DNA from: Psychrobacillus sp. FSL K6-4046
Lineage (GTDB): Bacteria; Bacillota; Bacilli; Bacillales_A; Planococcaceae
Length of the DNA: 64,000 bases
Reading direction: 5' to 3'
Assembly (NCBI RefSeq): GCF_038624605.1
Contig: NZ_CP152020.1
Coordinates: 3,093,312-3,157,311 of the forward strand
Shown: positions 17,131-26,124 of the stretch, in pieces
How positions within the stretch are numbered: the stretch's first letter is position 1
How the letters are laid out: each line of letters begins with the position of its first letter
The notes under the pieces: model-generated
What the model was told of the DNA's origin: nothing
The model's input: the letters and a program-made list of their open reading frames with translations, nothing else
Databases searched by the model: none
Made by a program: the position numbers and the translations under genes

Positions 17131-18050
17131 CTATGGGGAGAGATTTGGCTTTATGGGCGGCTTATCACCTTTTATGGGACATTTTCCACTAGTTTATGGG
17201 CCACCTTCTACGCTTTATGGGACACTTAGGCCCTTCTTATGGGCGCAACCCTCTTTATGGGCGACTTATCACCTTTTGTGGGACACTCCCCCTAGTTTAT
17301 GGGCCACCTTCTACGCTTTATGGGACACTTAGGCCCTTCTTATGGGCGCAAACCCTCTTTATGGGCGGATTTCTCATTTTTATGGGACACTTCCCGCTAG
17401 TTTATGGGCCACCTTCTACGCTTTATGGGACACTTAGACTCTTCTTATGGGCGAAACTTCTCTTTATGGGCGACTTGCTCCTTTTTATGGGACACTTCCT
17501 GCTAGTTTATGGGTCAATTTCTACACTTTATGGGACACTTATGCTCCTCTTATGGGCGCAAACCCTCTTTATGGACGACTTTTCACCTTTTATGGGACAT
17601 TTTCCACTAGTTTATGGGCCACCTTTTACACTTTATGGGACACTTAGACTCTCCTTATGGGCGCAACCCTCTTTATGGGCGAATTTCTCATTTTTATAGG
17701 ACACTTCCCACTAGTTTATGGGCCACCTTCTACGCTTTATGGGACACTTAGACTCTCCTTATGGGCGCAAACCCTCTTTATGTGCGGATTTCTCATTTTT
17801 ATGGGACACTTCCCGCTAGTTTATGGGCCACCTTCTACGCTTTATGGGACACTTAGGCCCTTCTTATGGGCGCAACCCTCTTTATGGGCGAATTTCTCAT
17901 TTTTATAGGACACTTCCCGCTAGTTTATGGGCCACCTTTTACACTTTATGGGACACTTATGCTCCCCTTATGGGCGCAAACCCTCTTTATGGGCGACTTA
18001 TCACCTTTTATGGGACACTTTCCGCTAACCTTCTACAATTTATAGGACAC
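17131..18050. repeat. tandem array 1: ~8.7 units of 104-105 bp with ~21-bp internal phasing
   Basis: AGTTTATGGG starts at 17191, 17294, 17399, 17504, 17609, 17713, 17818 and 17922: units of 103-105 bp. Inside each unit TATGGG recurs five times; successive positions such as 17298, 17319, 17341, 17360, 17381 and 17403 give spacings of 21, 22, 19, 21 and 22. The unit length is not a constant multiple of 3, so the open frames crossing it (LYGTL/FLWAQ repeats) are not conserved and are judged non-coding. It fills the gap between convergent genes. Confidence 0.9.
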
Positions 18051-18102
18051 TCCCTCCAGTTTAAGCAGGGTCGCCATCTCTGCTTTTATTACCTCAACAA
18101 AG

Positions 18103-18149
18103 AAACACCCATGGATTGGAGTCAAATAGTCTCCAACCGATGGGTGTTT
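18103..18149. terminator. bidirectional terminator between the array and the YihY gene
   Basis: AAACACCCATGGATTGGAG pairs with CTCCAACCGATGGGTGTTT (one mismatch), with a T-run on the plus strand and an A-run on the other side. Confidence 0.8.
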
Positions 18150-18156
18150 TTTTGTT

Positions 18157-19122
18157 TTATTTACGTCGTTTTTTATTATCCATCTGTAACTTTCGTTCTT
18201 GCATAACAGAATTTATCTGCCCACCGACCAACAGGATGATTCCTGAAATGTAGAGCCATAGCATGAGGATAATAATACCCCCGATACTTCCGTAAGTTGC
18301 AGAATAATTACCAAAGTTACTTACATAGTAAGAGAATCCTAGAGATACAATGATCCATCCCAAGGTTGCAAATGCTGCACCCGGGAAAACGCTCTTTAGG
18401 CCTAACTTTATGTTTGGTACTATCCAATATAATGCAGCAAGTACGATAAACATAATAATAGGGCTAAGCGTCCATCTAATATTATTCCACAAATTAATAA
18501 AGTCATCTTGGAAACCAAAATAAGAAAATAAAATTGTACCAATTTGTTCTCCGAAAACTGGTAATACTAGTGCTACAGCAAAAAGTAAAATCATTAATAA
18601 GGTAAATACCACTGATAATGCTCTAACTATAAAAAAGGGTCTCGTTTCCTCTATATCATAAGATCTATTTAAGGATTTGACGATTGCGTTCATCCCATTA
18701 GAAGCAGACCAAATGGTACCAAGAATCCCTATTGATAATAAGCCTCCGTTCCGACTTACTAAGACATCAGAAATCGTTCCCTCAATTAATGTATATACTT
18801 CACCCGGTGCATAGTTTTCTAAAAAGCGGAAGATTTGAGCCTCATCTAGATTTAGATATGGCAATAATGTAACTAAGAAAATTAATAAAGGAAATAGTGA
18901 CAGAAGGAAAAAGTAAGCTAATTGAGCTGCAAGCCCTGTAATATCCGTTTTCTGTATATGCGTTATTAAATGCTTGAAGTAGCCTGACCATGTAGTTAAA
19001 TCATGATTTTCCGTTTTCTTTTTCTCCTTCTTTTTAAAATTTAAAAACTTTAACTTCGTATACCAAGTTGGAGAGGAAGTTTTTTTATTATTCTTATCAT
19101 CTCTATTCATGTGTGAAACCAT
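18157..19122 (-). CDS. YihY/BrkB family inner-membrane protein
   Basis: 321 residues with a basic N-terminus (about 50 residues, KKEKKKTEN) and six hydrophobic segments. AAQLAYFFLLSLFPLLIFLVTLLPYL, the S/GSASNGMNAIVKSLNRSYDIEETRPF region and GGIIILMLWLYISGIILLVGGQIN are the YihY signatures (once misnamed ribonuclease BN). The start at 19122 has GGGAGAGG upstream. It lies 21 bases after a YtxH-like gene and is probably co-transcribed with it. Family function is unsettled; a transport or envelope role is suggested by topology only. Confidence 0.88.
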   Translation of the reverse strand: MVSHMNRDDKNNKKTSSPTWYTKLKFLNFKKKEKKKTENHDLTTWSGYFKHLITHIQKTDITGLAAQLAYFFLLSLFPLLIFLVTLLPYLNLDEAQIFRFLENYAPGEVYTLIEGTISDVLVSRNGGLLSIGILGTIWSASNGMNAIVKSLNRSYDIEETRPFFIVRALSVVFTLLMILLFAVALVLPVFGEQIGTILFSYFGFQDDFINLWNNIRWTLSPIIMFIVLAALYWIVPNIKLGLKSVFPGAAFATLGWIIVSLGFSYYVSNFGNYSATYGSIGGIIILMLWLYISGIILLVGGQINSVMQERKLQMDNKKRRK

Positions 19123-19143
19123 CTATTCCTCTCCCTTCCTTGT

Positions 19144-19533
19144 TTAATGTAATTTTGGCTCGTAAATACTTTTAGGCTCATCTTCCTCTGGAACAACTAT
19201 GGATTTATACTCTTCCTTGGATTGGGAGAATGTATCCTTCGTCTCGGAAACAAGTGTCTTCACTTGAGGAGTAATTTCTTTTACTTCGTTCACCTTTTGT
19301 GAAATATATTTAGCATCTGAGGAGAATTGATTATAAACCGATTGCCATTTAGTTACTTGTTGATCAAGGACTTTCTTTAACTCGTCTCTGTTTCGGTTGT
19401 AATATTTAATTTCATTTCTAATCATTCTAGATCGGTTCATTACGGAATCTCTTGTCTTGCGATCTAACATAGTTAATGCGCCGCCAAGTACTGCGCCACA
19501 CAATACACCTTTTACAAATTTACTTTCACTCAT
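19144..19533 (-). CDS. YtxH-domain-like general stress protein
   Basis: 129 residues from the ATG at 19533 with GGAGG upstream (an in-frame start at 19548 lies upstream of this site). Begins with a short glycine-rich hydrophobic segment (VKGVLCGAVLGGALTMLDRKTRDSV) followed by a long charged helical tail, the YtxH/YhaH-type plan: one membrane anchor near 8-22 and a soluble coiled-coil-like region 45-110. Upstream partner of the YihY gene. Function unknown beyond the frequent link of this family with general stress. Confidence 0.7.
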   Translation of the reverse strand: MSESKFVKGVLCGAVLGGALTMLDRKTRDSVMNRSRMIRNEIKYYNRNRDELKKVLDQQVTKWQSVYNQFSSDAKYISQKVNEVKEITPQVKTLVSETKDTFSQSKEEYKSIVVPEEDEPKSIYEPKLH

Positions 19534-19740
19534 ACTAATTACCTCCATATATATCGTTTTATATTAATTTTATTATACCCTGGCTTCTCTGAATCAAACT
19601 ATTAATAATAATATTTTACAAAAATAAGCTTGACTATTTAAGAGAATTTTACGAATATTGTTAAAAGGACAAATTTATTGAAAGGATATGAAAGCTATAG
19701 CATTTTTCCTAGACTGAATTACAACCAAGGAGGTTATCAA

Positions 19741-21096
19741 TTGGATAAGTTACTAGAAATTTTAAAAAGTGTTTCGGATGTTTTATGGGGCATCCCTTTA
19801 CTGATTCTCATTGTAGGAACCGGAATATTTTTGACGGTTAGAGTTGCCTTTCTACAAATACGATTACTGCCGGTAGCTTTAAGACTTACTTTTTCTAGAA
19901 AGCATGACAAAAAGGCCGAAGGAGATATTTCACAATTTCAAGCCCTGACTACTGCACTTGCAGCAACAGTCGGAACTGGTAACATTGTCGGTGTGGCAAC
20001 TGCAGTATTACTTGGAGGTCCTGGTGCCGTTTTTTGGATGTGGTTATCCGCATTTTTTGGAATGGCGACTAAATATAGTGAGGCCATCCTTGCCGTTAAG
20101 TACCGAGTAAAGGATGCCAAAGGGCAAATGGCAGGCGGCCCAATGTACTACATAGAACATGGCTTAAAGCAAAAGTGGTTAGCTGTATTATTCGCTATTT
20201 TTGGTGCATTAGCTGCTTTTGGAATTGGTAATGGAACACAGGCTAATTCTGTATCTTCTGCAGTAGAATCTACTTTTGGAGTAGAAACTTGGATTACCGG
20301 TCTAGTTCTGGCCATTTTCACTGCTCTTGTTATTTTGGGTGGTATTAAATCTATTGGTAATGTAACAGCCGTGTTTGTCCCGGTGATGGCTTTGTTCTAT
20401 ATACTAGCTGGACTTTTCATCATGGTTACCAATATTAGCTCTGTCCCTGAAGCGTTCGGAATTATTTTCAAATCAGCATTTACTGGAGAAGCAGCTGCTG
20501 GTGGTGCTATTGGTGCGGCTATTCGTTATGGTGTTGCTCGTGGTGTATTCTCCAATGAAGCCGGCCTTGGTTCCGCTCCAATTGCTGCTGCTGCCGCAAA
20601 AACAGATTTACCAGGACGTCAAGCACTCGTTTCCATGACGCAAGTATTTATAGATACTTTTATTATCTGTTCCATTACAGGAGTTACAATCGTAATGTCT
20701 GGTATGTATAAGGATACTAGTATAGGTGGTGGAGATTTAACCTCCGCAGCCTTTGGTCATTTCCTTGGAGATTGGGGACCAATCATCATTGCAGTTGGTT
20801 TAATTTTCTTTGCTTCCTCCACGATTTTCGGCTGGGCTTATTACGGAGAGAAATGTTTCCAATACTTATTTAAGAATCCTATGCTGTTAATTGTTTATCG
20901 TATTGCATTCGTTGCTATGGTATTCATAGGGTCAGTCGTTTCCCTAGATTTGATTTGGACATTCTCTGATATTACCAATGCATTAATGGCAATTCCTAAC
21001 TTAATAGGTTTGCTTGGACTATCGGGTGTTGTCGTGTATGAGACAAAACGTATTCAGAAGAAGTTGAAGGAAGAAAAACTTGCCAGCAAGGCTTAA
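19741..21096 (+). CDS. sodium:alanine symporter, AGCS family (second copy)
   Basis: 451-residue Na+-coupled alanine/glycine importer. The TTG at 19741 follows AAGGAGGT (19727-19734) by 6 bases and gives the usual N-terminus MDKLLEILKSVSDVLWG; an upstream ATG-like extension to 19678 is not supported. Signatures: AATVGTGNIVGVATAVLLGGPGA, GGPMYYIEHGL, and GVFSNEAGLGSAPIAAAAA. Compared with the first copy (4596-6011) it keeps the standard ATVGTGN loop. Monocistronic. Confidence 0.92.
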   Translation: MDKLLEILKSVSDVLWGIPLLILIVGTGIFLTVRVAFLQIRLLPVALRLTFSRKHDKKAEGDISQFQALTTALAATVGTGNIVGVATAVLLGGPGAVFWMWLSAFFGMATKYSEAILAVKYRVKDAKGQMAGGPMYYIEHGLKQKWLAVLFAIFGALAAFGIGNGTQANSVSSAVESTFGVETWITGLVLAIFTALVILGGIKSIGNVTAVFVPVMALFYILAGLFIMVTNISSVPEAFGIIFKSAFTGEAAAGGAIGAAIRYGVARGVFSNEAGLGSAPIAAAAAKTDLPGRQALVSMTQVFIDTFIICSITGVTIVMSGMYKDTSIGGGDLTSAAFGHFLGDWGPIIIAVGLIFFASSTIFGWAYYGEKCFQYLFKNPMLLIVYRIAFVAMVFIGSVVSLDLIWTFSDITNALMAIPNLIGLLGLSGVVVYETKRIQKKLKEEKLASKA

Positions 21097-21164
21097 TTTG
21101 TATTTGACATTCTAGGCTATGCGTGAAATGATATTTCTAATGTATGAAAGGCAGGTACAAAAGA

Positions 21165-21386
21165 ATGGATTTAAATCAACCTTCCGTTGAGAATATTAGC
21201 TTTATGCTTGAAACAATCAAGGAAAAATTACGTATGGTCAATGTGGATGCCATGAAATCTGAGGACTTTAAAGCTACAGCCTATGAGGATCTTGTATATT
21301 TGTATGAAATGGTCAACAAACGCGATTCTTTTAGTCCAAGTGAAATGCAAGCAATCGTCGCAGAACTTGGTAGTTTAAGAAAGTAA
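21165..21386 (+). CDS. DUF1128 family protein (YfkK-like)
   Basis: 73 residues from the ATG at 21165 (AAGGCAGG upstream). Pattern NISFMLETIKEKLRMVN..AMKSEDFKATAYEDLVYLYEMVNKRDSFSPSEMQAIVAELG is that of DUF1128, a small helical cytosolic family of Bacillales with no known role. A good terminator follows. Confidence 0.85.
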   Translation: MDLNQPSVENISFMLETIKEKLRMVNVDAMKSEDFKATAYEDLVYLYEMVNKRDSFSPSEMQAIVAELGSLRK

Positions 21387-21410
21387 TCACTTTATAATTC
21401 TTTATAATGA

Positions 21411-21452
21411 AAGAGAGGTAACCTGTTTATACAAAGGCTACCTCTCTTTTTT
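21411..21452. terminator. terminator shared by convergent DUF1128 and PaiB genes
   Basis: AAGAGAGGTAACC / GGCTACCTCTCTT stem with one mismatch, then a T-run. Confidence 0.8.
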
Positions 21453-21457
21453 ATATA

Positions 21458-22081
21458 TTAATTATCCTTCTGGAGTTTCCTTTCCATTACTTTTGCGACT
21501 TGGTGAGAGTTCGTAGTCTTTTCCTCATACAGTTTATGAATGATGTTCTGGTAATCCGCTTCGTTACGGTTTTGACTTAGTTTATCAACAGCCTGAACTT
21601 CTTGTATCTTAATCTTAAATCCAACAATACCCTTCAGTTCTTTTTCTAACAATTGTGGAGAAAGATTTTCCCATAAAACAGGATTTTTTCGATGTTTCTC
21701 ATATTTTTGCAGCAACCATGTCAGGTCTTGTTTTAACTCGTCCTCGGTCAATATTACGGCCTTCCCATATACATGGACAGCCTGATAGTTCCATGTTGGG
21801 ACATTTTCATGTTCATACCACGAAGAAGATATGTAAGAGTGAGGTCCTTGGAAAATAACCAATACATCTTCAGCTGTTTCAAATGTTCTCCATTGAGGAT
21901 TCCCATACGCCATATGCCCTGTGACGTAATAATCTTCCCCTTCATTATGGATCTGCAATGGTAGGTGAGTTGCAATCGGTTTTTCTTTTTTCGTCGTAAT
22001 AAGAACTCCAAATGAATTTGTATGAATGAATTCCTTAATCTCTTCCCAATTTGTCACCTTATAATATTTCGGAATATACAT
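21458..22081 (-). CDS. PaiB-like FMN-binding transcriptional regulator
   Basis: 207 residues from the ATG at 22081 (AAAGG upstream). MYIPKYYKV, SFGVLITTKKEKPIATHLPL, GHMAYGNPQW, FQGPHSYISSSWYE and VPTWNYQAVHVYGKA are classic PaiB signatures; the fold is a flavin-reductase-like split barrel. In B. subtilis PaiB works with PaiA in negative control of sporulation and degradative enzymes. No paiA is adjacent here, so the role may differ. Single gene between two terminators. Confidence 0.88.
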   Translation of the reverse strand: MYIPKYYKVTNWEEIKEFIHTNSFGVLITTKKEKPIATHLPLQIHNEGEDYYVTGHMAYGNPQWRTFETAEDVLVIFQGPHSYISSSWYEHENVPTWNYQAVHVYGKAVILTEDELKQDLTWLLQKYEKHRKNPVLWENLSPQLLEKELKGIVGFKIKIQEVQAVDKLSQNRNEADYQNIIHKLYEEKTTNSHQVAKVMERKLQKDN

Positions 22082-22158
22082 AATGAGCAACCTTTCCAAT
22101 CAAATGATGTTTTTATCCGTTATTTACTTCGGTACTACAGACAGAAATTCCTTCCTAA

Positions 22159-22212
22159 GCCCTAACTAACTATTGCTCATACCATGGAAAGCGGTCGATA
22201 GCGGAAACCAAT
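22159..22212 (-). repeat. degenerate half-copy of the palindromic repeat family
   Basis: On the minus strand, TTGGTTTCCGC...GACCGCTTTCC...TGAGCAATAG parallels TTGATTTCCGC...GGACGCTTTCC...TGAGCGATAAG of the copy at 52139. Only the left part is recognisable. Confidence 0.45.
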
Positions 22213-22223
22213 TGCACGTAAAA

Positions 22224-22256
22224 TAAAAAAATCCTCCCCTACTTTTATAGGGAAGG
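22224..22256 (-). terminator. terminator of the psuK-psuG operon
   Basis: On the minus strand TCCTTCCCTA-TAAAAG-TAGGGGAGGA is followed by TTTTTTT. Confidence 0.8.
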
Positions 22257-22264
22257 ACCAATTC

Positions 22265-23182
22265 TTATTTAGATAGCTTATTTAACTCTACTGCAATTTT
22301 AGCTCCAACTCTTGCATTATTGTATACAAGCTCTATGTTAGATTCTAATGACTTACCTTCTGTTAACTCTTTTACTTTACCAAGAAGGAATGGTGTTACA
22401 TCTTTCCCCTTAATGCCATTATCTTCAGCTTCTTGCAATGCTGTTTGAATGATTCTATTCATGTATTCCTCGTCCAATGAATATTCTGCTGGGATAGGAT
22501 TAGCAATGATCGCTCCGCCATTTAGGCCTAGCTCCCATTTAACGTTTAGCATTTCAGCAACTTCTTTTTCTTCGTCCATACGGAAGTCTGATTTAAAAGG
22601 GCTAGTGGAAGTATAGAATGCTGGGAAAGCTTCCGTTTGGAATCCTACTACTGGTACACCTTTTGTCTCTAAGTATTCTAACGTTAATCCGATATCTAAA
22701 ATTGACTTAGCACCTGCGCAAACAACTGCAACATTTGTAGAAGCTAACTCTTCAAGGTCAGCTGAAATGTCCATTGTTGTCTCAGCACCTCTATGCACTC
22801 CGCCGATACCACCCGTTACAAACATTTGAATTCCTGCAAGATCCGCACAAATCATTGTTGTTGCCACAGTAGTAGCACCGATTTCCTTAGAAGCGACTAC
22901 ATATGGTAAATCTCTTCTAGAAGTTTTGCGAGCATTGCTGCTAGTTGCTAAAGTTTCTAATTCTTCATTGGATAAACCAATTTTAATCTTCCCGTCCATA
23001 ATTGCAATTGTTGCAGGAACTGCTCCGTTATCACGGATAATTTGTTCTACTTTTCTTGCCATTTCAATGTTTTGTGGATAAGGCATCCCATGAGAAATGA
23101 TAGTAGATTCTAATGCTACGATCGCTTTTCCTTCTGCCATTCCTTGTTCAACCTCTTGTGAGTACGTTAGATATTTTTTCAT
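22265..23182 (-). CDS. psuG: pseudouridine-5'-phosphate glycosidase
   Basis: Splits pseudouridine 5'-phosphate into uracil and ribose 5-phosphate, the C-C bond-breaking step of pseudouridine catabolism. 305 residues, the normal PsuG size. Signatures: [64 protein letters not shown] and [19 protein letters not shown] lies 11 bases upstream of the ATG. The start overlaps the psuK stop as ATGA, so translation is coupled. Confidence 0.95.
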   Translation of the reverse strand: MKKYLTYSQEVEQGMAEGKAIVALESTIISHGMPYPQNIEMARKVEQIIRDNGAVPATIAIMDGKIKIGLSNEELETLATSSNARKTSRRDLPYVVASKEIGATTVATTMICADLAGIQMFVTGGIGGVHRGAETTMDISADLEELASTNVAVVCAGAKSILDIGLTLEYLETKGVPVVGFQTEAFPAFYTSTSPFKSDFRMDEEKEVAEMLNVKWELGLNGGAIIANPIPAEYSLDEEYMNRIIQTALQEAEDNGIKGKDVTPFLLGKVKELTEGKSLESNIELVYNNARVGAKIAVELNKLSK

Positions 23183-24279
23183 TTTAAATATTCCTCCAGT
23201 TCATTAGTTAACTTCAATTTTGTTAGTTCAGTTCGTACTGTGTCTACAGATTGGAGTGTTTTAGTAGCGTTAATCATCCCAGTCAGCACAGCCTGCTTTA
23301 CTTCTACTCCATCCAACGAAGCATGAAGAACCCCAGAAACAAAGGCATCTCCTGCACCAGTCACGTCTACTACCTGCTCTGTTTGGATAGCAGGCATAAA
23401 CAATGTCTCGATCTCTTTCCCAGCACATACTACTCCCTTGCTGCCATTCGTTATAATGACATGGCGTATGCCTTTTTGGACAAATGCCTCGGCTGTACGT
23501 TTCCAAGATTCCTCATCCACAATCTGCGTTTGAAAGTATGTCTCGGCTTCATCCTTATTTGTTATAAGCCACTCTATTCCTTCCAGATTCTCCGGCATTC
23601 GATTCATCTTCGGTGAAGACACTGGGATAATTGCAAGAGGAATCTTATTGCCGACCGCCAATGCGTGAATGTATTCCATTACATCTTTTGGACAGTTCAT
23701 ATCTATTATGAGCATTTGCGCATTAGTAAGATAAGCCTCTTGTTTTTTCATGTAGTCCACTGTTAGCTGATCATAAATATCCATATTAGCCAGGGCAAAA
23801 AGCATTTCCCCCTGTTGGTCTAGTACGGCTGAGTACGTTCCAGTAGAGTAGTTAACAAGCTTTTCTACAGAAAACAAGTTCATCCAGTGACTAGATGCCT
23901 TTTCGATAGAAGCGTATTCCATATCGTTACCGACAACTGTAAGTAGCCTGACGGTATTGCCAAGCCTTCCTAAGTTTTCAGCAATATTTCTTGCAACTCC
24001 GCCTATACTTTGCAGGCTTGTAGTAGGATTAGAAGTACCCATTTGTAATTGATCTTTTACTATATACTTTCTATCTACATTAGCTCCACCTATACAAATA
24101 ATCTCTTTGTTCTCTGGTAAAATGTATGCTCTGCCAATAATTTTCCCACTTTTAATGAGCTGAGAAATGATATTAGCAACTGCTGGCCTGGACATCTTTA
24201 AGGCATCTGCCATTTCTTGTTGTGATGCATAAGGATTGTTACGCAAATAGGTCAGAACTTTTAATTCCTTGGATTCCAT
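23179..24279 (-). CDS. psuK: pseudouridine kinase with N-terminal winged helix-turn-helix
   Basis: Phosphorylates pseudouridine for PsuG. 366 residues in two parts: residues 1-55 form a MarR/ArsR-like winged helix ([33 protein letters not shown]), and about 58-360 form a PfkB-family sugar kinase starting [14 protein letters not shown], with [15 protein letters not shown] and the anion-hole/catalytic DVTGAGDAF near 310. A DNA-binding domain on the kinase suggests it may regulate its own operon or another target (inference; such HTH-kinase fusions occur in Firmicutes). It is the first gene of the operon. Confidence 0.92.
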   Translation of the reverse strand: MESKELKVLTYLRNNPYASQQEMADALKMSRPAVANIISQLIKSGKIIGRAYILPENKEIICIGGANVDRKYIVKDQLQMGTSNPTTSLQSIGGVARNIAENLGRLGNTVRLLTVVGNDMEYASIEKASSHWMNLFSVEKLVNYSTGTYSAVLDQQGEMLFALANMDIYDQLTVDYMKKQEAYLTNAQMLIIDMNCPKDVMEYIHALAVGNKIPLAIIPVSSPKMNRMPENLEGIEWLITNKDEAETYFQTQIVDEESWKRTAEAFVQKGIRHVIITNGSKGVVCAGKEIETLFMPAIQTEQVVDVTGAGDAFVSGVLHASLDGVEVKQAVLTGMINATKTLQSVDTVRTELTKLKLTNELEEYLK

Positions 24280-24339
24280 TAGGACAACCTCCCCTCTTCA
24301 AACATTTGTTTTAATTATAAACTTTTGTTTTAAAAAGTC

Positions 24340-24379
24340 AAAGAAAAACTGACAACTATTTTAAATAATTGTCAGTTTC
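24340..24379 (-). terminator. terminator of the motA-motB operon
   Basis: AAACTGACAA / TTGTCAGTTT stem; the minus-strand transcript then runs into TTTTTC. Lies 4 bases after the motB stop. Confidence 0.7.
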
Positions 24380-24382
24380 ATT

Positions 24383-25147
24383 TTATTGGGGTTGGTCGTT
24401 TAAGCTGCCATCCTCTAATACTCGAGGCTGTATCAGCACTTCGACACGTCTATTTTTTGCTCTGCCTTCTTCCGTATCATTAGCAGCAACCGGCTTGAAT
24501 TCTCCGTAGCCCTTCGCACTAAAGTACAGAGGATCAATCGTGTTATTGTTTACTAATATTTTCAAAAAGTTCACCGAGCGCATAACACTTAACTCCCAGT
24601 TAGAGGCATAAACACTACTAGATATCGGAATATTATCCGTGTGTCCTGTAATCACAACATTCCGAGGCGGATCAAACACCAGTAAATCTGATATATCTTC
24701 TGCAATTTGTCGATACTCTTGTTTTACCTCTGCCTGTCCCAAGTCAAATAAAATGCTATCTCTAATTGTCACTAAAAGACCTTCGCTTGTTAACTCAGTT
24801 GCAAATTGTTTCTCTAGCGCATTAACCGCTATGTATTCATCAACACTGTCTTGAATCTCAGATAAAGCTTGCTGATCTTCGATGTAAGCCATGCTTTGAT
24901 TGGAATCACCGCTATTATTGTTTCTAGGTACATCCATTGGCGAAGGCTGTTCCATTAGTCCGGTACCTCCGTCAAACACTTGATTGAATACCGCGGACAT
25001 TTGGTTTAGCTTTTCTTGATCAACAGTACTAGAAGCAAATAACACAATAAACAGTGCAAGTAGTAAAGTTAAAATATCTGCGTAAGGAAGAAGCCAAGAT
25101 TCACTCATTTCCTCTTCATGCTGATGTTTCTTATGCTTCTTTGCCAA
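24383..25147 (-). CDS. motB: flagellar motor stator protein MotB
   Basis: Peptidoglycan-anchored half of the proton-driven stator. 254 residues. The TTG at 25147 follows GGGGAGG at 6 bases and yields MAKKHKKHQHEEE; with this start the single transmembrane helix (SWLLPYADILTLLLALFIVLFA) carries the proton-binding aspartate at position 24, the number used in B. subtilis MotB. OmpA-like domain about 120-240: VVITGHTDNIPI, NWELSVMRSVNFLK, GYGEFKPVAAN. The start lies inside the motA 3' end (17-bp overlap), implying coupling. Confidence 0.95.
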   Translation of the reverse strand: MAKKHKKHQHEEEMSESWLLPYADILTLLLALFIVLFASSTVDQEKLNQMSAVFNQVFDGGTGLMEQPSPMDVPRNNNSGDSNQSMAYIEDQQALSEIQDSVDEYIAVNALEKQFATELTSEGLLVTIRDSILFDLGQAEVKQEYRQIAEDISDLLVFDPPRNVVITGHTDNIPISSSVYASNWELSVMRSVNFLKILVNNNTIDPLYFSAKGYGEFKPVAANDTEEGRAKNRRVEVLIQPRVLEDGSLNDQPQ

Positions 25148-25934
25148 GGCCTGCCTCCCCGCTTTCATTTAAAACTTTTTTACGTTCAGACATAGATAGA
25201 TAAGAAGCCAATTTCTGCTCTATCACACGTGGTGCATCTCCTTCTAAGACAGAAAGGATTCCCTCTAACATCATAGTTTTTTGTCTAACCTCTTGCTTTG
25301 ACTTCCGTTTTAACTTGTTGGCAAATGGATGCCAAAGCACATAACCTGTGAATATCCCTAATAATGTAGCGATGAATGCAGCGGAAATTGCATGTCCTAA
25401 TTTTTCTATATCATTCATATCGCCTAGCGCTGCTACTAAACCAACTACTGCACCTAGCACTCCAAGAGTAGGTGCATATGTACCTGCCTGCGTGAAAATC
25501 TGAGCACCAGTGGAATGTCTTTCTTCCAAGGCATTAATTTCTTCTGTTAACACATCTCTAATATAATCTGCATTCTGTCCATCGATAGCTAAAGTAAGTC
25601 CATTTTTCAAAAATGGATCTTCCACATCGGTTGTTTTACTCTCTAATGCAAGTAACCCTTCTCTACGAGCTAAATCAGCCCAGTTAGAAAACAATTTAAT
25701 AACTTCATGATCTGGCACTAACTTCTGTTCTTTAAAAATTACTCCGAAAAGCTTAGGTATTCTTTTTAGCTCATCCATCGGGAAACCAATTACGATAGTC
25801 GCAATTGTTCCAACGATAATAATTAAAATAGCTGCTGGATTCAACAGGGCAGCTAATCCTACTCCCTTCAGAACCATTCCTACACCTAACGCAACAATTC
25901 CTAAGACGAGACCAATTACTGTAGACTTATCCAA
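25131..25934 (-). CDS. motA: flagellar motor stator protein MotA
   Basis: Four-helix membrane stator subunit. 267 residues from the TTG at 25934, 8 bases after GGGGG; a GTG at 25949 has no good site. DKSTVIGLVLGIVALGVGMVLKG and NPAAILIIIVGT form helices 1-2, RREGLLALE the cytoplasmic charged loop that meets the rotor, and GTYAPTLGVLGAVVGL and FIATLLGIFTGYVLWHPFANKL helices 3-4 with the conserved prolines. The close likeness to B. subtilis MotA rather than MotP suggests proton coupling (inference). A sigma-D-like promoter lies upstream. Confidence 0.95.
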   Translation of the reverse strand: MDKSTVIGLVLGIVALGVGMVLKGVGLAALLNPAAILIIIVGTIATIVIGFPMDELKRIPKLFGVIFKEQKLVPDHEVIKLFSNWADLARREGLLALESKTTDVEDPFLKNGLTLAIDGQNADYIRDVLTEEINALEERHSTGAQIFTQAGTYAPTLGVLGAVVGLVAALGDMNDIEKLGHAISAAFIATLLGIFTGYVLWHPFANKLKRKSKQEVRQKTMMLEGILSVLEGDAPRVIEQKLASYLSMSERKKVLNESGEAGLGKEA

Positions 25935-25967
25935 TTCATAAACCCCCACATTCTATTTCTGTTCTTT

Positions 25968-25993
25968 ATTTCGGTTAATATATCAGGATTTTA
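25968..25993 (-). promoter_or_regulatory. candidate sigma-D (motility) promoter of motA-motB
   Basis: On the minus strand TAAA (25993-25990), 14-nt spacer, ACCGAAAT (25975-25968), compared with sigma-D consensus TAAA-N14-16-GCCGATAT (6 of 8 in the -10). Lies 34 bases upstream of the motA start. Confidence 0.55.
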
Positions 25994-26124
25994 ATATTAG
26001 TTTCTAACTATAAATTTTATTTCAATTAATTTGAACTCTTTTTTGTCTTAATTGGCAGAGAGTCATTGATAAATCCCTCTATAAACTGATACTATAATCT
26101 TAAGAAAAGAAAGGATGTATGGAT

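Noticed and set aside
17084-18206. Several overlapping plus-strand open frames rich in LYGT, FMGHF and FLWAQ repeats
   Set aside because: They are translations of tandem array 1; the 103-105-bp unit changes frame between units and there are no ribosome-binding sites.
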